Assembly (NCBI GenBank): GCA_016271365.2
Contig: CM057454.1
Coordinates: 1,164,818,055 to 1,164,882,054 of the forward strand
Reading direction: 5' to 3'
DNA: 64,000 nucleotides
DNA from: Neoceratodus forsteri
Taxonomy: Eukaryota > Chordata > Ceratodontiformes > Ceratodontidae
Shown: positions 1 to 11,390 of the stretch, in pieces
Numbering within the stretch: the first letter of the stretch is position 1
Layout of the letters: the number at the start of each line of letters is the position of its first letter
Notes under the pieces: model-generated
What the model saw: the letters and a program-made list of their open reading frames with translations, nothing else
Told to the model about the DNA's origin: nothing
Database searches by the model: none
Program-made: the position numbers and the translations under genes

Positions 1-59
1 ATACCTGTCACTGGCTGCAGGGTGGGGATGGGGTGGAATGGCGTGAGCATTACTGTTGA

Positions 60-960
60 CAATCTCAAGTCACACCCCTGATGCCTGTCAGTCCCTACAG
101 GGCAGGGTGTTATGGTCAGAAACCCTAATGCCCTGGGCGTTTCTTGATATTTTCACTCCAAGTTTTCAGCATAGGTTTTTTTTTTTTTTGAAATCGCACT
201 TTATCCTCCTCACAGCCTGCCTCCTCTGACCCTTCAGCAGACATCCCACTACCCGGAACCCTGCCCACACCGACCACAAGTCCCCATGGAGCTGCGGTTT
301 ACCCCCGGGTGGGGACGAGGTGGGGGGATCTAACCCCGTAACTTACATTTCGTCGGCCTCATGGACTGCTGGGTGGTTACGGGCACATCATGGGCACGTC
401 CTGGGTCCTCACATCTTCCCGGACGAGGCAGGCTCTTTTCTCGTTTTCTCCTTCCCCGAGCAGTCAACGACCTCCCCTAACATCATGACGCGTGTGTCGA
501 CATCCGTACTGCTCAACGGCCAACCAGCCAATCCCTAGAGGGGCTTGCACTTCCTCGAGCCTCCACTCGGGGTCATGCAAGTGCCAGGCTATGGCCGAAT
601 CCCTCCCCAGAGCAGGCGAGCTGTCATCGGATGCTCAAGCCTGTCTCCCCCAGCCGACCCACCGACTACCCGAGTCCGCTCCCGAACCCGGGTCGCCGGC
701 GTGGAACGAGGTGTGGCGTCCAGCGCCTCAACCCTCGGCGCCACCGGGCCGGCCCCAGCATAGGTTTTTATGACCCCACTGCATGAACAGTGACACTATC
801 AGTTCTTTAGCTGAAAGGTGATTTTGAATAGCGACTGTGCCATCTGGCACCACAGGTACAAAAACACATTTTGAACAGGATGTCAAAAATGACAGCTGTA
901 CTGTTTATGAGAAGGTGTTTAAAAAAAGGTAATGCTGAAAATCTGGAGTGAAACTATAAA
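60..960. repeat. Old AT-rich interspersed repeat, split by a SINE
   Basis: The parts on either side of the SINE at 181-755 form one unit: 120-180 (gttttcagcataggttttt) continues at 756-960 (ttatgaccccactgcatgaacagtg, then aaaggtgattttg and caggtacaaaaacacatttt). Similar words occur at 4060-4560, partly in reverse complement. This shows a dispersed family, and the copy here is older than the SINE inside it. No coding potential was seen and I do not recognise the family. Confidence 0.45.
167..769 (-). mobile_element. GC-rich tRNA-headed SINE, copy 1, with 14 bp target duplication
   Basis: The insert at 181-755 is flanked by a perfect direct repeat, cagcataggttttt, at 167-180 and 756-769. On the minus strand it starts at 755 with GGCCGGCCCGGTGGCGCCGA, has an A-box-like stretch (TGGCGCCGAGGG...GCGCTGG) and a B-box-like GGGTTCGGGAGC about 60 bases on, and ends in an A-run (T-run 181-189 on plus). 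That is the layout of a Pol III transcribed retroposon copied by target-primed reverse transcription. The body is unusually long (575 bp) and far more GC- and CpG-rich than its surroundings. A second copy lies at 29851-30403 and shares the head of about 140 bp but not clearly the body. The short plus-strand ORFs across it are not credible genes. Confidence 0.75.
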
Positions 961-1464
961 AAAAATTGGTAGGTCATGACACTGCTCCTGCTAATGTATA
1001 CTTTTTTCAAATTCCTATGCATCCCATTGTTTTCATCTCTGTTGCTGTTATGTGACTTCTTAACCTAGCAACGGCATTTAATGCATTACATTATAAGGAC
1101 AAGTAACTGTTTTTAATACATTTACAGACAGTTACAGAAACTTAATTTCCTTCATAGAATAATTTAACTTTAGCAACAGTGGTAGTACAAAGCAATTACT
1201 CAGACAACTTGAAAACTATAATTACCTTATATTGTACATTGACACCCCATAATGACCTCCTTGAAATTGAGATGCAAATGTCACACATTTATCAGTTTTC
1301 CAACAGGAATATTTTTGCTATCCTAAATACATTTCTTGCTTCAGTAACTGTTATGCACATCTATTGCATGACCTACTTATTGACATTTTATACCTCCTAT
1401 GCAATGTACTGCTGCTTACTACATCAACATCATGAACCATAAAACAGATGACTGCCATAACTAG
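960..1464. other. AT-rich stretch, no gene seen
   Basis: Low-complexity AT-rich DNA with scattered stops in all frames. I see no domain, repeat boundary or RNA gene. Confidence 0.5.
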
Positions 1465-1660
1465 GGAGGCAATATAGCACAGTGGTTTAAGCCTCTGAAC
1501 TGCAAATCTGGAGATCTGGGTTTGAAACCCACAACCCCCACTTGCATACTGGGTGACCCTGAGCAAGTCTCTTAACTTCCATGTGCTCCCAGGTTGCCCC
1601 TGTAAACAAGCTTTCGGCTTAGTGTGCCACTCCTAGTTAAACAACTGAAAGAAAAAAACC
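1464..1660 (+). mobile_element. CORE-SINE (MIR-like)
   Basis: A tRNA-like head has an A-box-like tagcacagtggttta and a B-box-like gggtttgaaaccc. The MIR/CORE-type central segment follows (gtgaccctgagcaagtctcttaacttcc). The tail reads ggcttagtgtgccactcctagttaaac. Related copies lie at 26086-26280 (minus), 55600-55735 plus 56642-56680 (minus), and possibly 29640-29830. The tail resembles the 3' ends of L2-type LINEs in this window, as expected if an L2 machinery mobilised the family. Confidence 0.7.
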
Positions 1661-1664
1661 CACA

Positions 1665-4055
1665 ATATATTATTTTTCTTGCTTTATTTTGCTGCTACAA
1701 GCTTTGACTAATATAGCCATCCTTAAATGTACTTTTTATAGCTTATGTGTCTGTGAACTAGGCAGAACTACACTTAAAATCTTACACATAAATAAATAAA
1801 TCATCAGAATAGCATTTATTTCAATAGTATCTCCTTCCTTCCTTTTCAGGTACCCATGTCACTATGTATATATATTTATATCTTTTAACTTCAAAGTACT
1901 AAACGTATTCAAATGCACAAAACACAAGACTTTATTCTCTTCACACATTACTGTTAAACTTCAGGTTCCCAGAATGGCCAAGAAACAATTGTTAAACTTC
2001 ACTCTTGCATGCCACCGTCACACCCACTTCTCATGCAAACAATCAATTAGGCAAACCTTTTCGTTTCTGTGCTATGCACTCTTACATCAGAGAGACATAA
2101 ATCTTACAGAACTGCTAAAAAAACAAATTTATCAAGACTGGATTTCTGAATTAAAACCTGTTGTTTACAGTACCTATGTAAATAATAGTTTACTAGCCAC
2201 AAACGATGCTACAGACATGACAATAACATCCGTATAATGGACTTGTCATACAGGATTTGTGACAGTCTGTCTGCATGTATCTGACAAAGGAAAAGGCACC
2301 TGCTTGATCCTTTTTTTTTTATTTTTATGCCCAACTTGCCCATACTGTTAAAGCCAAATATTGACATGCTTAGAGTTAAAAAAATAAAATAAATCATGAT
2401 GTCTATGTGTGTGTATTGGGGGGATGATATGCCTAGATGCAGTTTCAGGCACTCCTTAATTACTTCCCCAGGTAGCTCTGACAGTCAGTTGTTCCAACGT
2501 GATAGATCCACCTCCTGCCCCTCCCACATGAACCAAGAAAAAAGGTGGGGGTGGATCTTTAGGAGCTTCTCGGGTAGAAGTGGAGGTGGATCTTACTCCT
2601 CCCAAAAAAAACTAATGCTGCCTCCCACTACTTAGGTTCCAGTTCTTGTACCTCATATTTAAGAAAGAAAATAGTGCCCTGCAACCATTGACTAACATGA
2701 AAGCATATTTATTTGAGGGCAGAAAACATTTCTTGGAGAAGGGTAAGGCAGAGGAGACTATTTACAACTTCAGTCAGTTCCATGGACAGAAAACATGACA
2801 TCAGCCCTTCTGTACCTGCAGAACGTCTGCAGGATCCACGCACTGCAGCCATGAAAAGCTGAGAAAACAGTGTTGAACTAGTCTAATCAACAGCCCTCTT
2901 GCATTAGCTCTAAAAATGCTATTTACCAAGTTGGATTCAAAAGTAAGCATGTGTTTCTTGTACTCTCTGAACCATTACAAGTTTGGGAAGGAGAGGTGAT
3001 TGTCCACAGCATTTGTTTCTTAATCCCTAGGCTGCCGAAAGAACTAAAATTAATCTATCTGACTGAGCCCTGGACAGATGTTCAGTCTGCAGCACTACAA
3101 GGGTTAAATTGAAGGAAAGCAAAGACATGGAAGGATCATTCAAAAAACTCCAAAGAAAGTGTTCCACGGTCTGAATCCAGTAACTAATTTTTAGAGCTGA
3201 TGCAAGAGGGGTACAGGCCCCGCCTACCTGTAGCCCTAAGAATTCCCATAGTAAAAAAAAAAAAAATTGCCCGACAGTCCAGTGGAACTGGCTCCCTCCC
3301 CGTTCTCCAATTGCTGTACCACATTAAAGCGTATTCCACTGCTATTCCCCCTTTCCCCTCCTCTATTCTCTGATTGCCATCCCTGTGCTCCCATTTATGT
3401 CCTTGGAGTTTAGTGGCACCCCCACCCCAGCAGTGTCCTTGTTACTGTGTGACCTGTAATGAAGAAAAGCTATTTTTTTTCTCTCCAGACAGCGAAACCT
3501 ATATAGCGAACACAACAATGCTGACAATGTTGACAGTTCACTGCAAAGTCCTGGGACCCCGGCACTCCTTCCTCCAGTCCTGCAACACCTCTCCAAACCA
3601 ACTCTGACTCATCGTTGATTATCCTTAAGTCTGGGGGATGTGGGGGCAGAGCCCCCTGCATGCAGAATTCAGGGGGCTTCACCCCTCAATTAAAAGATAC
3701 TGTTTCTGTGATCGATTTATGTCAACTGCAAATTATGGTTAACATAAATCTGTCACTGTGAGGTTGGTTGACAAAATATTTGTCAGACTGGCATTTTAGA
3801 GCCAAAGCTGTCCCCCAACTTTTTTATGAAATAGAAAAAGGTCCCTTACTGATCAGATCCCACCCCTACCTTCCACTCAGCACCCACCACCCCACTCATC
3901 CCCAGTACACACCCCACACCGTCACTCACCTGAACAGGTCCCAGGTTTGAGATTCACTCTCTGATCAAAGACACGGCTTGCTGCTGGAACTGGTAACTGC
4001 AATATGAGAAACTAAGGTAAATGCAGTTCAATGGATTTCTATGGGGGTTTAACTT
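1665..4055. other. Long stretch without recognisable gene or element
   Basis: No reading frame over 90 codons has any recognisable domain. The stretch has T/A runs, a purine/pyrimidine-biased part near 2530-2620, and a short G/C-rich word near 3636-3680 (gtgggggcagagccccct). It is probably old decayed repeats. I cannot assign it. Confidence 0.4.
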
Positions 4056-4059
4056 TTAT

Positions 4060-4560
4060 GCATAACTCATTTTTTACATTTTGACACCAAATTTTAAACA
4101 AGGCCTTTTGGGGACCCCACCTCATGAACAATATGATGGTCATTATGCATCTCCAGTACAAAAGGTGATTTTGCAGTTGCTTGGTGAATTCACCTTTCAA
4201 GCAAGATTTAAAATTATTTTCTGTCCTTGTATGTTAAAAATGTGAGGTCAAAATATGTACAAATGACAAAGTTATGTCCATTCATTGCAATTTTGGTACA
4301 CACGCTGGTAAGTTTTGACATTTTAAATATTTTGACCCCAAATTTTTACCAGCGCTTTTTTTATTACCCCACCTCATTTATATCATAGCTGTAATTTTTC
4401 AAATCCTGGCCAAAATGTGTTTTTGCACCTGTGGTGCAGAATGGTGTTGCAGCTGGGTGGAAGTATGTTTTGGTGGAGATTTGCACATTTTTTTGTACCG
4501 GGTACATGAGGTGGGGTAATAAGATGGCTATTCTGAAAATGTTGTTGTTGTTGTCTTATG
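4060..4560. repeat. Second copy of the AT-rich repeat, with internal direct and inverted repeats
   Basis: The unit ttttgacaccaaatttt...accccacctcat at 4076-4126 recurs at 4336-4373 (ttttgaccccaaattttta...ttattaccccacctcat). The word ttattaccccacctcat then appears in reverse complement at about 4506-4523 (atgaggtggggtaataa). The reverse complement of 4330-4440 resembles 850-960. This points to a foldback-type repeat family with copies at both places. Confidence 0.5.
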
Positions 4561-4609
4561 AAAGGAAGTGCAGGGTCCTTCCACAGCTACATACATGCAT
4601 TTATGGAGG

Positions 4610-4735
4610 AATGGGAGCACTCCCACAGGCAAATGAGGATATGACTACTCCATCTCAAAAAGTATAGATGGGTTGGAGTGCATGTGCTTCCACAGGCAAA
4701 TAAGACTACAATTACACTAACTCAAAAAGTAAGGA
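4610..4735 (+). repeat. Tandem duplication, about 75 bp period
   Basis: The segment tcccacaggcaaatgaggatatgactactccatctcaaaaagta is followed about 75 bases later by a diverged second copy ending in actaactcaaaaagtaagg. It adjoins the palindrome that starts near 4745. Confidence 0.5.
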
Positions 4736-4744
4736 GCTTATTTG

Positions 4745-5147
4745 CAAAAAAACAAACAAAAAAAAACTAAACTGTTAATGCACTAGTTCGGGTTGCTGAT
4801 AAAGTGACAAAAGCAAGGAAATATGAAGTTAGGGTTTCCAATCCTAAGATTCCAGCACCACTCTTGAAACAAATAAGTGGTGGAGACTTTCTTGGGGTTG
4901 TCAACCTTAACCCTCACCCAAGTGCAGTAACAAAAAAGCTAAGATGTGATGAATACAGGTGTGTATGTTTCCTGAATGCACACAATGGGGAGAGTGTTAG
5001 GCTTGACAACCCCAAGGAAGACTCCACCCCTTGTTTGTTTCAGTAGCGAGGCATGTGTTTTAGGGTTGTATCACTAAGGTCATGTTTCCCTACTTTTGTC
5101 GCTTTTTCATCTACCCTAACTGATGCATTAACATAGTTATTTGCAAA
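4745..5147. repeat. Long imperfect palindrome (foldback), about 160 bp arms
   Basis: The left arm (about 4745-4907) reads inward through gttaatgcactagttcgg, gtgacaaaagcaaggaaata and ggtggagactttcttggggt. The right arm (about 4998-5147), in reverse complement, gives gttaatgcatcagttagggt, gcgacaaaagtagggaaaca and ggtggagtcttccttggggt. The loop of about 90 bp lies between. A foldback transposon or MITE is the simplest reading. No target duplication could be placed with certainty. Confidence 0.65.
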
Positions 5148-5521
5148 GATATACATATACAAATACATACATAATGAATTTGAATGCATAGAGCTGAAAA
5201 GTACCTGAAATGTACTGGTTAAGACACAGGTCATTGATACCAGAAAATTCAGTATAAAAAAAACTCTGAATATGAGTAAGATGACTGGAAATAGTAATAC
5301 GTTACTTTGGTATGAACTTATATAGAATCTTTTTTGGTTATGTTATGGGGATAATCTGTTTAATACAGATGGTCCACAACATAGAAGCTGGGGAGTAGGC
5401 ATGATGTGATACACCCTAAGAAAATAGTGTGACTAAGTATTAAAGCATTGTCTTTGGGAATGTGTGATTAATAAGAAGATACTGATTTGATCTGATTTAT
5501 AGAAACCTATAAGAAGAGGAC

Positions 5522-6815
5522 TATGTGTTGTATATCCTGGCGCAGACATTCAAAGGGGTTGCACCTGGCACAGAGAAGTGCCAGTGCACCCCACATTGTG
5601 CCCCGGCGGGATATTGAAGAGGCCTGCCCGGCACGGTGCAAATCTTGTTGCGCCTGCGGCGCAAGTGTAATCGTATGCAGTGCAGATGCAGGGGGCATGC
5701 CCATGCATGTGCATCACATCCTGATATTCAGCCCTGGATGTACAGCACATATGCTGGTGCAGCCATGCATTGCGCCTCATAGGGGAGTTCAAAGTTGAGC
5801 CCCAGAAAAGTAGGATCAAATCCTGGTCACCCACAGGCGGGCTGCTGCATTGCAAGGCGCTACACAGCAGCTGCCTGCCGTGGGTGGTCACCCACTGACC
5901 CAGAACACCACCCCAAGCACACACAACCCTGGTGGTCCAGTGGAACCCCTCCACCCATAGCCGTGATCGCACAGTATATGTTACGAAATACATCCCTAGT
6001 AGTCTAGTGCCTCCCCGTGTCCACGATTCCCTAAGAAATAAAAGCCATGCCCATCTCTGGTGGTCTAGTGGTCCCCCCTCCCACCTGAGTCCCCAATCAA
6101 TGCCATTATGCCTGTCTCTGGTGGTCTAGTGGCCCCCCGCCTGTACCTGTCATTAAATGGGCAGCAGGGCTGTATGCAGGCGGGCTGCTGCCGCCCGCTG
6201 ATGATGGTGGGGGGAGTGGTGTGGCCAAGGGGTGCCATGTGAGTGGGAGGGGCGTGGGGTGCCACTGGATCACCAGGGTATTTCATTGTGGAGTTTTACC
6301 ACGATCACGGCAATGGGAAGGGGGCCACTAGACCACCAGGGATGGGCATAATGACATTGATCAGGGAATCCAGGACTCGGGTGGGATGGGGAACCACTAA
6401 CGATGGTCATGGCTTTTATTTCTCGGGGACTCGGGGGGGGGCACTGGACTACCAGGGATGTATTTCTTATCATATACCACAGGGGCTGCCCTGCACACGG
6501 CATGCAAATGGTGCCATAATGATATGCAAATGGCCCCATTTACACCTTGTATATATTATGGCCTCATCTGCATGCCCCTGGCTGAATATCATGGGGGATG
6601 CGCCTAGCGCAACTGCACTTGTGCATCCCTGTGCTCCTTATCTGTGGTTTGCACCAGTGCAGTATGTGCACCGACCTTGCCATATTCAACGGTGCTGCAC
6701 CATGGCACATCACCTTTGAAAATCACCTGATCCTGGCTCTGGTGCATCCCAGCTATGCTGCACCCAGGCTTGCATCACTGCCTGGTGCAGTCTGAATATC
6801 TGGGCCACTGTAACT
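5522..6815. mobile_element. Non-autonomous PIF/Harbinger-like element, copy B
   Basis: The left end reads tgttgtatatcctggcgcagacattc. The right end, in reverse complement, reads ttacagtggcccagatattcagac. The same ends occur at 31805 and 34885 around a Harbinger transposase relic, so the two elements belong to one family. No transposase frame remains here. The interior is rich in gcatgc, gtgca and ctgaatat words shared with the larger element. The exact 3 bp target duplication could not be fixed. Confidence 0.55.
5925..6480. repeat. Inverted minisatellite, about 70 bp units
   Basis: In 5925-6140 a unit of roughly 60-75 bp beginning ccctggtggtccagtgg or ctctggtggtctagtggccc is repeated at about 5930, 5995, 6056 and 6117. 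After a spacer of about 100 bp the reverse complement (ggccactagaccaccaggga and variants) is repeated at about 6250-6290, 6325-6345 and 6445-6465. The whole is a large inverted repeat made of tandem units, inside the Harbinger-like element. Confidence 0.6.
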
Positions 6816-6819
6816 ATGA

Positions 6820-7385
6820 AAAAGGCAAGACTTACATATTAGTAAGGTATAAATATTATTCAACATGGGACACCAGAAGAGTATTAGATTTGCAATATTT
6901 ATATTTTTGTAATAAACAATTGGCACATAAATTGGTAAATATAGTTTTAAATCCTTTTTTTTTCTTAAAAACTAAGTTTTCTAAAAAGCCCATTATGGCA
7001 AAATGGGGTGGATGTAAAATAAATCAATGTATACTGGAATACTCTGTGGCAGACATTGTTTATTCTTTTCATAAAAAAAAAAAAAAAAAAAAGAGATTGA
7101 GCTCCCCCACTCCATTTTCACTGGACTAGTATGCTTGAAAGGTGGTAGCTTCCTAGTATTCCAGAAGAATCAGTTGCAGTTCCCCATAGCACCCAGGACA
7201 TTTTAGTTAACAAGAGTGCCACCCGGTGCACTTCAGCAGCATTAACATGTGAATGATTAAAGCTTAACCCATTAACACGATTAATATAGCAGTTCTTAGC
7301 ACTGCATTGCAGTACTTTACATATTGTGGTATATCCTAGTAATGATAAGATTCATACTAGGAAGGTAAGAAATGCAGAAGACAAG
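6820..7385. other. AT-rich stretch, no gene seen
   Basis: It contains an A-run at 7072-7092 and scattered stops. A small plus-strand ORF (6755-7129) ends in poly-lysine encoded by the A-run and looks random. It may hold the decayed 3' end of the LINE that starts near 7385. Confidence 0.45.
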
Positions 7386-7389
7386 TAGC

Positions 7390-10110
7390 CCATAGTGCAC
7401 TTCTCTCATTATACGGGTCAATGTTCCCATAACAAATTTTTCATAAGGTGTTTATCTAACTTTAATTTGAAAGTATCAAAACTATTATTTTCCACAATGT
7501 CTCTTGGAAGGGAGTTCCAAATGGGGATAATTCTTTGGGTGAAAAAAAACCCTTCTTAAAAGTCCTCAAGGATTTGTAAGCATAAGTTGAAACCTATGAT
7601 TTCTAAGGCTAGTACGCCTATGGTGAATTCTAAACCCTAGCTGTGATGAGAGCTGATATTCTCCAATGATTTTAAACATAAATAGTAGATCACATCTTAG
7701 TCTTCTAAGGGAAACAAATTTCGTTATTTTAATCTTTCTTTATATGACATATGATGGGAGGCTATTCAACATTTTAGTGACCCTCCTCTGTACACTCTCC
7801 AATGCAGTGATGTCCTTCCATAGATAAGGACTCTATAAAGGGGATGAATAATCCAAAATTGGACAAACATAAGCTTGGTAGAGAGGTATGATACAGGCTC
7901 TGTTTCTAGAAGAAATTGATCTTTTTATACAACTTATAAGTTTCTTAGCTTTACTGGCTACCTCTGTACAATGATTATTGAACTTAAGGTCATTACTAAT
8001 GAGGATTCCAAGGTCCCTTTCGTTGTTGACTCTTTTTAAACGTTTGCCATCCATAAAATAATCATTACGTGGGCTATTTTTACTCAGGTGCATAACAACA
8101 CATTTTTCAGAGTTTAAGATCATTCCATGAGCACTGGCCTATCTTTCCAATTTTAGGAGATCATCTCTCAGTCCATGGGACCCATCCATCATGCTAACAT
8201 CTGCTGCTAGTTTGGTGTCATCAGCAAACTTAATTGCATAACTATTTAAATATTTATTAAGGTCTGCAATGAAGACAGAAAAGAGTGTTGGTGCTGGTCC
8301 TAAAACTGAGCCATAGAGGACTCTGCTTGAAACAACTCCCCTATCAGAATAATGGCCTCATATTTTGACTATCTGTTCCCTATTTTGCAACCATGCTTCA
8401 ATCCAAGTGATGCTTTTTTTTAAAATTTGTACCCTTTTCATACTACTGATCAAAGAGTCATGTGAAACTTTATCAAATGCCTTGCAGAAGCCGAGATAGA
8501 CAACATCCACAGGCTTCCAATTTTTCAGAGGTGCACTATCCTTTTCATAAAAGACCAGGTTAGCAGTCAGGCAGGACCTATGAGTTTTAAAACCATGCTG
8601 TGAATCATCCAGCAAATTTTTGGACATAATTTTGGCTTCCAGCCTGCCTTTAATAATGGATTCGAATGTCTTTCCCAAGAAACAAGTTAGACTAATTGGT
8701 CTAGAATTACTGGGGTTGCTATGGTCACCTTTTTTAAAGATTGGTAAGACCACTGCTTTGCGCCAATCATTTGGAACTTCACCTGACTCTAAAGACATAT
8801 TAAAGAATATATGCAAGGGTTCCACCAACCATAGTTCAGTAACTTTCAATAGTTTTGGATGGATAGCATCTGGGCCAGGGGACATGTTCAGTTTAATCTT
8901 TTTTAATTTGGTAATTATTTCCTCCCTTGAGACCCTGAAGGATGGGACATGTGAAGATGGATCTATATCCAATTACGGAGTACAGGATTTAATATTCACA
9001 TGCTTATGAGCAAAAGTGGAGCAGAAGTAGTTATTAAGGTGACAAGCCATTTCTTTGGGTCAGAAACTATATCAGAGCCACTTTTATTTGGGTCTATATT
9101 TCCAGATGCACATTTCTTATTGATGATATAGGAAAAAAAAAAAAAGATTTTACCACCATTATTCATGTGTGCCAATTTGAATTCAGTTTTATGTTTTTCC
9201 TTGTAGATGGCTCATTTACAATTTCTAAGTGTCTCTGTATTTTTATGTTTATTGTAGCGGTTGTTGTGACTTTTATGAGCCCTAAATGCCCATTTTTTAG
9301 CAGTGATTAATAGTTTAACCTTATTTGTAAACCATAATGTCTTTTCCCCCTTTTTTATTATACAAGCTCTGATTTGGAATATATCTATAACTGAGCTCAG
9401 TCATTTTGTTTTTAATTTTAGGCCAGAACTGGTCAACTGAGGTAATATCCAATTTTCAGTCTCATTGATAAAGTTCATCTAGTACAGCTCAAAAGTTTGC
9501 CCTACTGAAATACTTGGTGATAGTAATCCCAGAAGCTCTGATTTTTTTATCCAGAGAAAAAGTAAATTACAGTAGCAGCCAGACACTGCCAGCTATTTCC
9601 CAAAAGTTCAGTGATATTTCCTGAAATATCTCTTGCTTTCTGCATTTCCACAGTAGGGGCAGCAGAGAGAAACTCTTCAGAAATTTTGCAAAATATCTGG
9701 AAATAGCTGACAATGTCTGTGGCTACTACTGTATGGTCACTGTTATACAGTGGGTCACGTATGTTAATATTAGATATATTATCAGAGATGTCAGTAATTG
9801 CAAGATCGAGCATGTTATTACCTCTGGTTGGAGTGGTAACTAACTGCTGTAGACCTTATGACATACATGACTCCAATAGAGTATGTTCTCGAGAGTTGGA
9901 AGCTGTATGTAACTACCAGTTAATCCCTAGTGTATTAAAATCTCTGAGTAAAATTAGTAATGGGAACATTCAGGATGGCTGGTATTGAATATACCACAAT
10001 TGGCCTTCCAGTATCAAAGAAAAAGGACAATATACATTTTACAGCCTCAGCTATTAACATATCTGTAGTCTCAACCAGTAGTCCTCACCAGTACTCAAAA
10101 ATACTGTATC
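7390..10110 (-). mobile_element. CR1/L3-like LINE, decayed
   Basis: Reading the minus strand from about 10000 downward: an endonuclease motif (RDFNTLGINW near 9940, where GDFN is usual); an endonuclease C-terminal part at 9547-9813 (LDLAITD, then NSDHTVV); a reverse transcriptase part at 8358-8972 (SPGPDAIHPKLL, VVLPIFKKGD, RPISLT, KAFDKVSHDSL); the catalytic FADD at about 8215-8230 between ORFs; and the C-terminal LINE domain at 7833-8123 (NNERDLGILIS, LYQAYVCPILDYSS). The 3' UTR runs to about 7390. Domain order and motifs place it in the CR1/L3 group. Stops and shifts show it is dead. The 5' end meets the MULE insertion near 10157. Confidence 0.75.
8358..8972 (-). pseudogene. LINE reverse transcriptase fragment
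   Basis: An open frame of 204 codons covers the fingers and palm of a CR1/L3-type reverse transcriptase, from the P-G-P-D motif to the segment before the catalytic Y/FADD. The FADD lies further 3' in sequence interrupted by a stop. It is a decayed part of the LINE at 7390-10110 and not a host gene. Confidence 0.7.
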
Positions 10111-10365
10111 AATAGCATCTTTGGAATCCTTTCTCAAGTCAGACTCCAATTCATGTGGGTACATGACAATTCGCTCCCATGATTTCATACCGCGAAAATT
10201 CACTCCCGACTATACGCTCCCGTGGCAATTCATTCCTACGACATTATCCACCTACGACAATTTGCTCCCGCTCCCTCATCCTAGCGCTAACACACCACAT
10301 TCCTTTTGCAGGCAACATCTATGAGCCAGTTCTCTCTCCTAATATAGTTACTGCCCACAAAGTAA

Positions 10366-11085
10366 TTGCAGCTAGCATCCTGGGTAACCATAGGTTTAAA
10401 AGAGTATACAGCTTTCCCCCGAATCCACTACATCAGTTTTCACAATGACAGGCTGCTTCATAGTGTCCCAGAGAGAAAAAAAAAATTTGTGGATGATTTA
10501 AATTATATCTATACCTTCCACAAACACGGACACATGAACAAGGTGATTTGGCAATGCGAGCTCGCTGTACACAAGGCAAAGCTTTGCAATGCATGAATCC
10601 ATACTAAAAGCTACGAGGACCCTACCATTATACATCATTTTTCTATTCATTCACATGCACCGGATGCCTGTGCGGTGGAAAGAGTGGAAGCAATCCATGC
10701 TGCAAAAGAGAGAGCTGCTGCCACACAAGATAGCACTACACAGGTGCTTCTGCATTCAAAATCCAACATATCACTTGCATCCCAAGGGAAAATTAGTGAC
10801 AAAAACCTAAAATGGACTATACAACAGGTTAGAGTTCATGGCGCACTTCCCAACCAAAAAGACTTACTGGAATTACAAATCCCTGAATCATACTGCATGT
10901 ATAAAACATCTGAATGTGGTGACACAGTACCTTTCTTATTGTACGACAGTGGCCCTGGGCACAATAGAATCTTAATGTTTGGAACGCATACAAATTTAAC
11001 ATTCTTGGAGCGATGCCCACATTGGTATGCAGACGGCACATTCAGCGTTTCCCCCCCACTGTTCACAGCTTTGATTACTGAGTGA
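10366..11085 (+). pseudogene. MULE transposase N-terminal part with FLYWCH-like finger
   Basis: One frame runs from about 10366 to 11085, broken by an in-frame TGA at 10594-10596, probably from CGA. The first part (about 10450-10590) resembles a FLYWCH zinc finger (LNYIYTFHKHGHMNKVIWQC, then HKAKL). After a linker, the C-terminal part (about 10960-11080) has RILMFGTHTNLTFLERC and WYADGTFSVSPPLF, the start of a MULE transposase catalytic domain with the D of W-x-x-D-G-T-F. The frame stops right where a donor-like GTGAGTAA begins (about 11084), so the original gene may have had an intron. The rest of the DDE domain is absent, which fits an internal deletion. Confidence 0.7.
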
Positions 11086-11330
11086 GTAAATAAGTGATTT
11101 TTAAGAATTTCGATTAAAGTATTGCTTTTAAACTTACATGCCCGCTGTATAGAACAGATCTGAACTTAACTGCTACACACACACTATCAGAAGCTGGTAA
11201 CCATGGCAACTGATGTCATACGCTGGAAACCACAGCTCCAGACTCGACGTCAGATGCTGGAAACATGGCGACCATCAGCATTTCATCATATTTGTAAGCG
11301 CTATTGTGTGCTATTCAATGGTTCCCAAAT

Positions 11331-11390
11331 TTGTCGGAATTGCCTGTGATGCCATTTTACATTTTGTCGGAATTGCCTGTGATGCCATTT
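11331..11390 (+). repeat. 27 bp direct duplication inside the MULE
   Basis: The word starting ttgtcggaattgcctgtgat and ending gccattt occurs perfectly at 11331-11357 and 11364-11390 with a 33 bp period. It lies in the subterminal region, where repeats often act as transposase binding sites; that role is inference. Confidence 0.7.

Noticed and set aside
5550..5993. Minus-strand ORF of 147 codons
   Set aside because: It lies across the end of the Harbinger-like element, has no domain and is explained by low stop density in GC-rich repeat DNA.
5925..6480. A CRISPR array
   Set aside because: The units are about 60-75 bp, diverged and arranged head-to-head in a vertebrate transposon; there are no uniform repeats with unique spacers.
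6755..7129. Small plus-strand gene ending in poly-lysine
   Set aside because: The C-terminus is an A-run, typical of a retroposon tail, and no domain is present.
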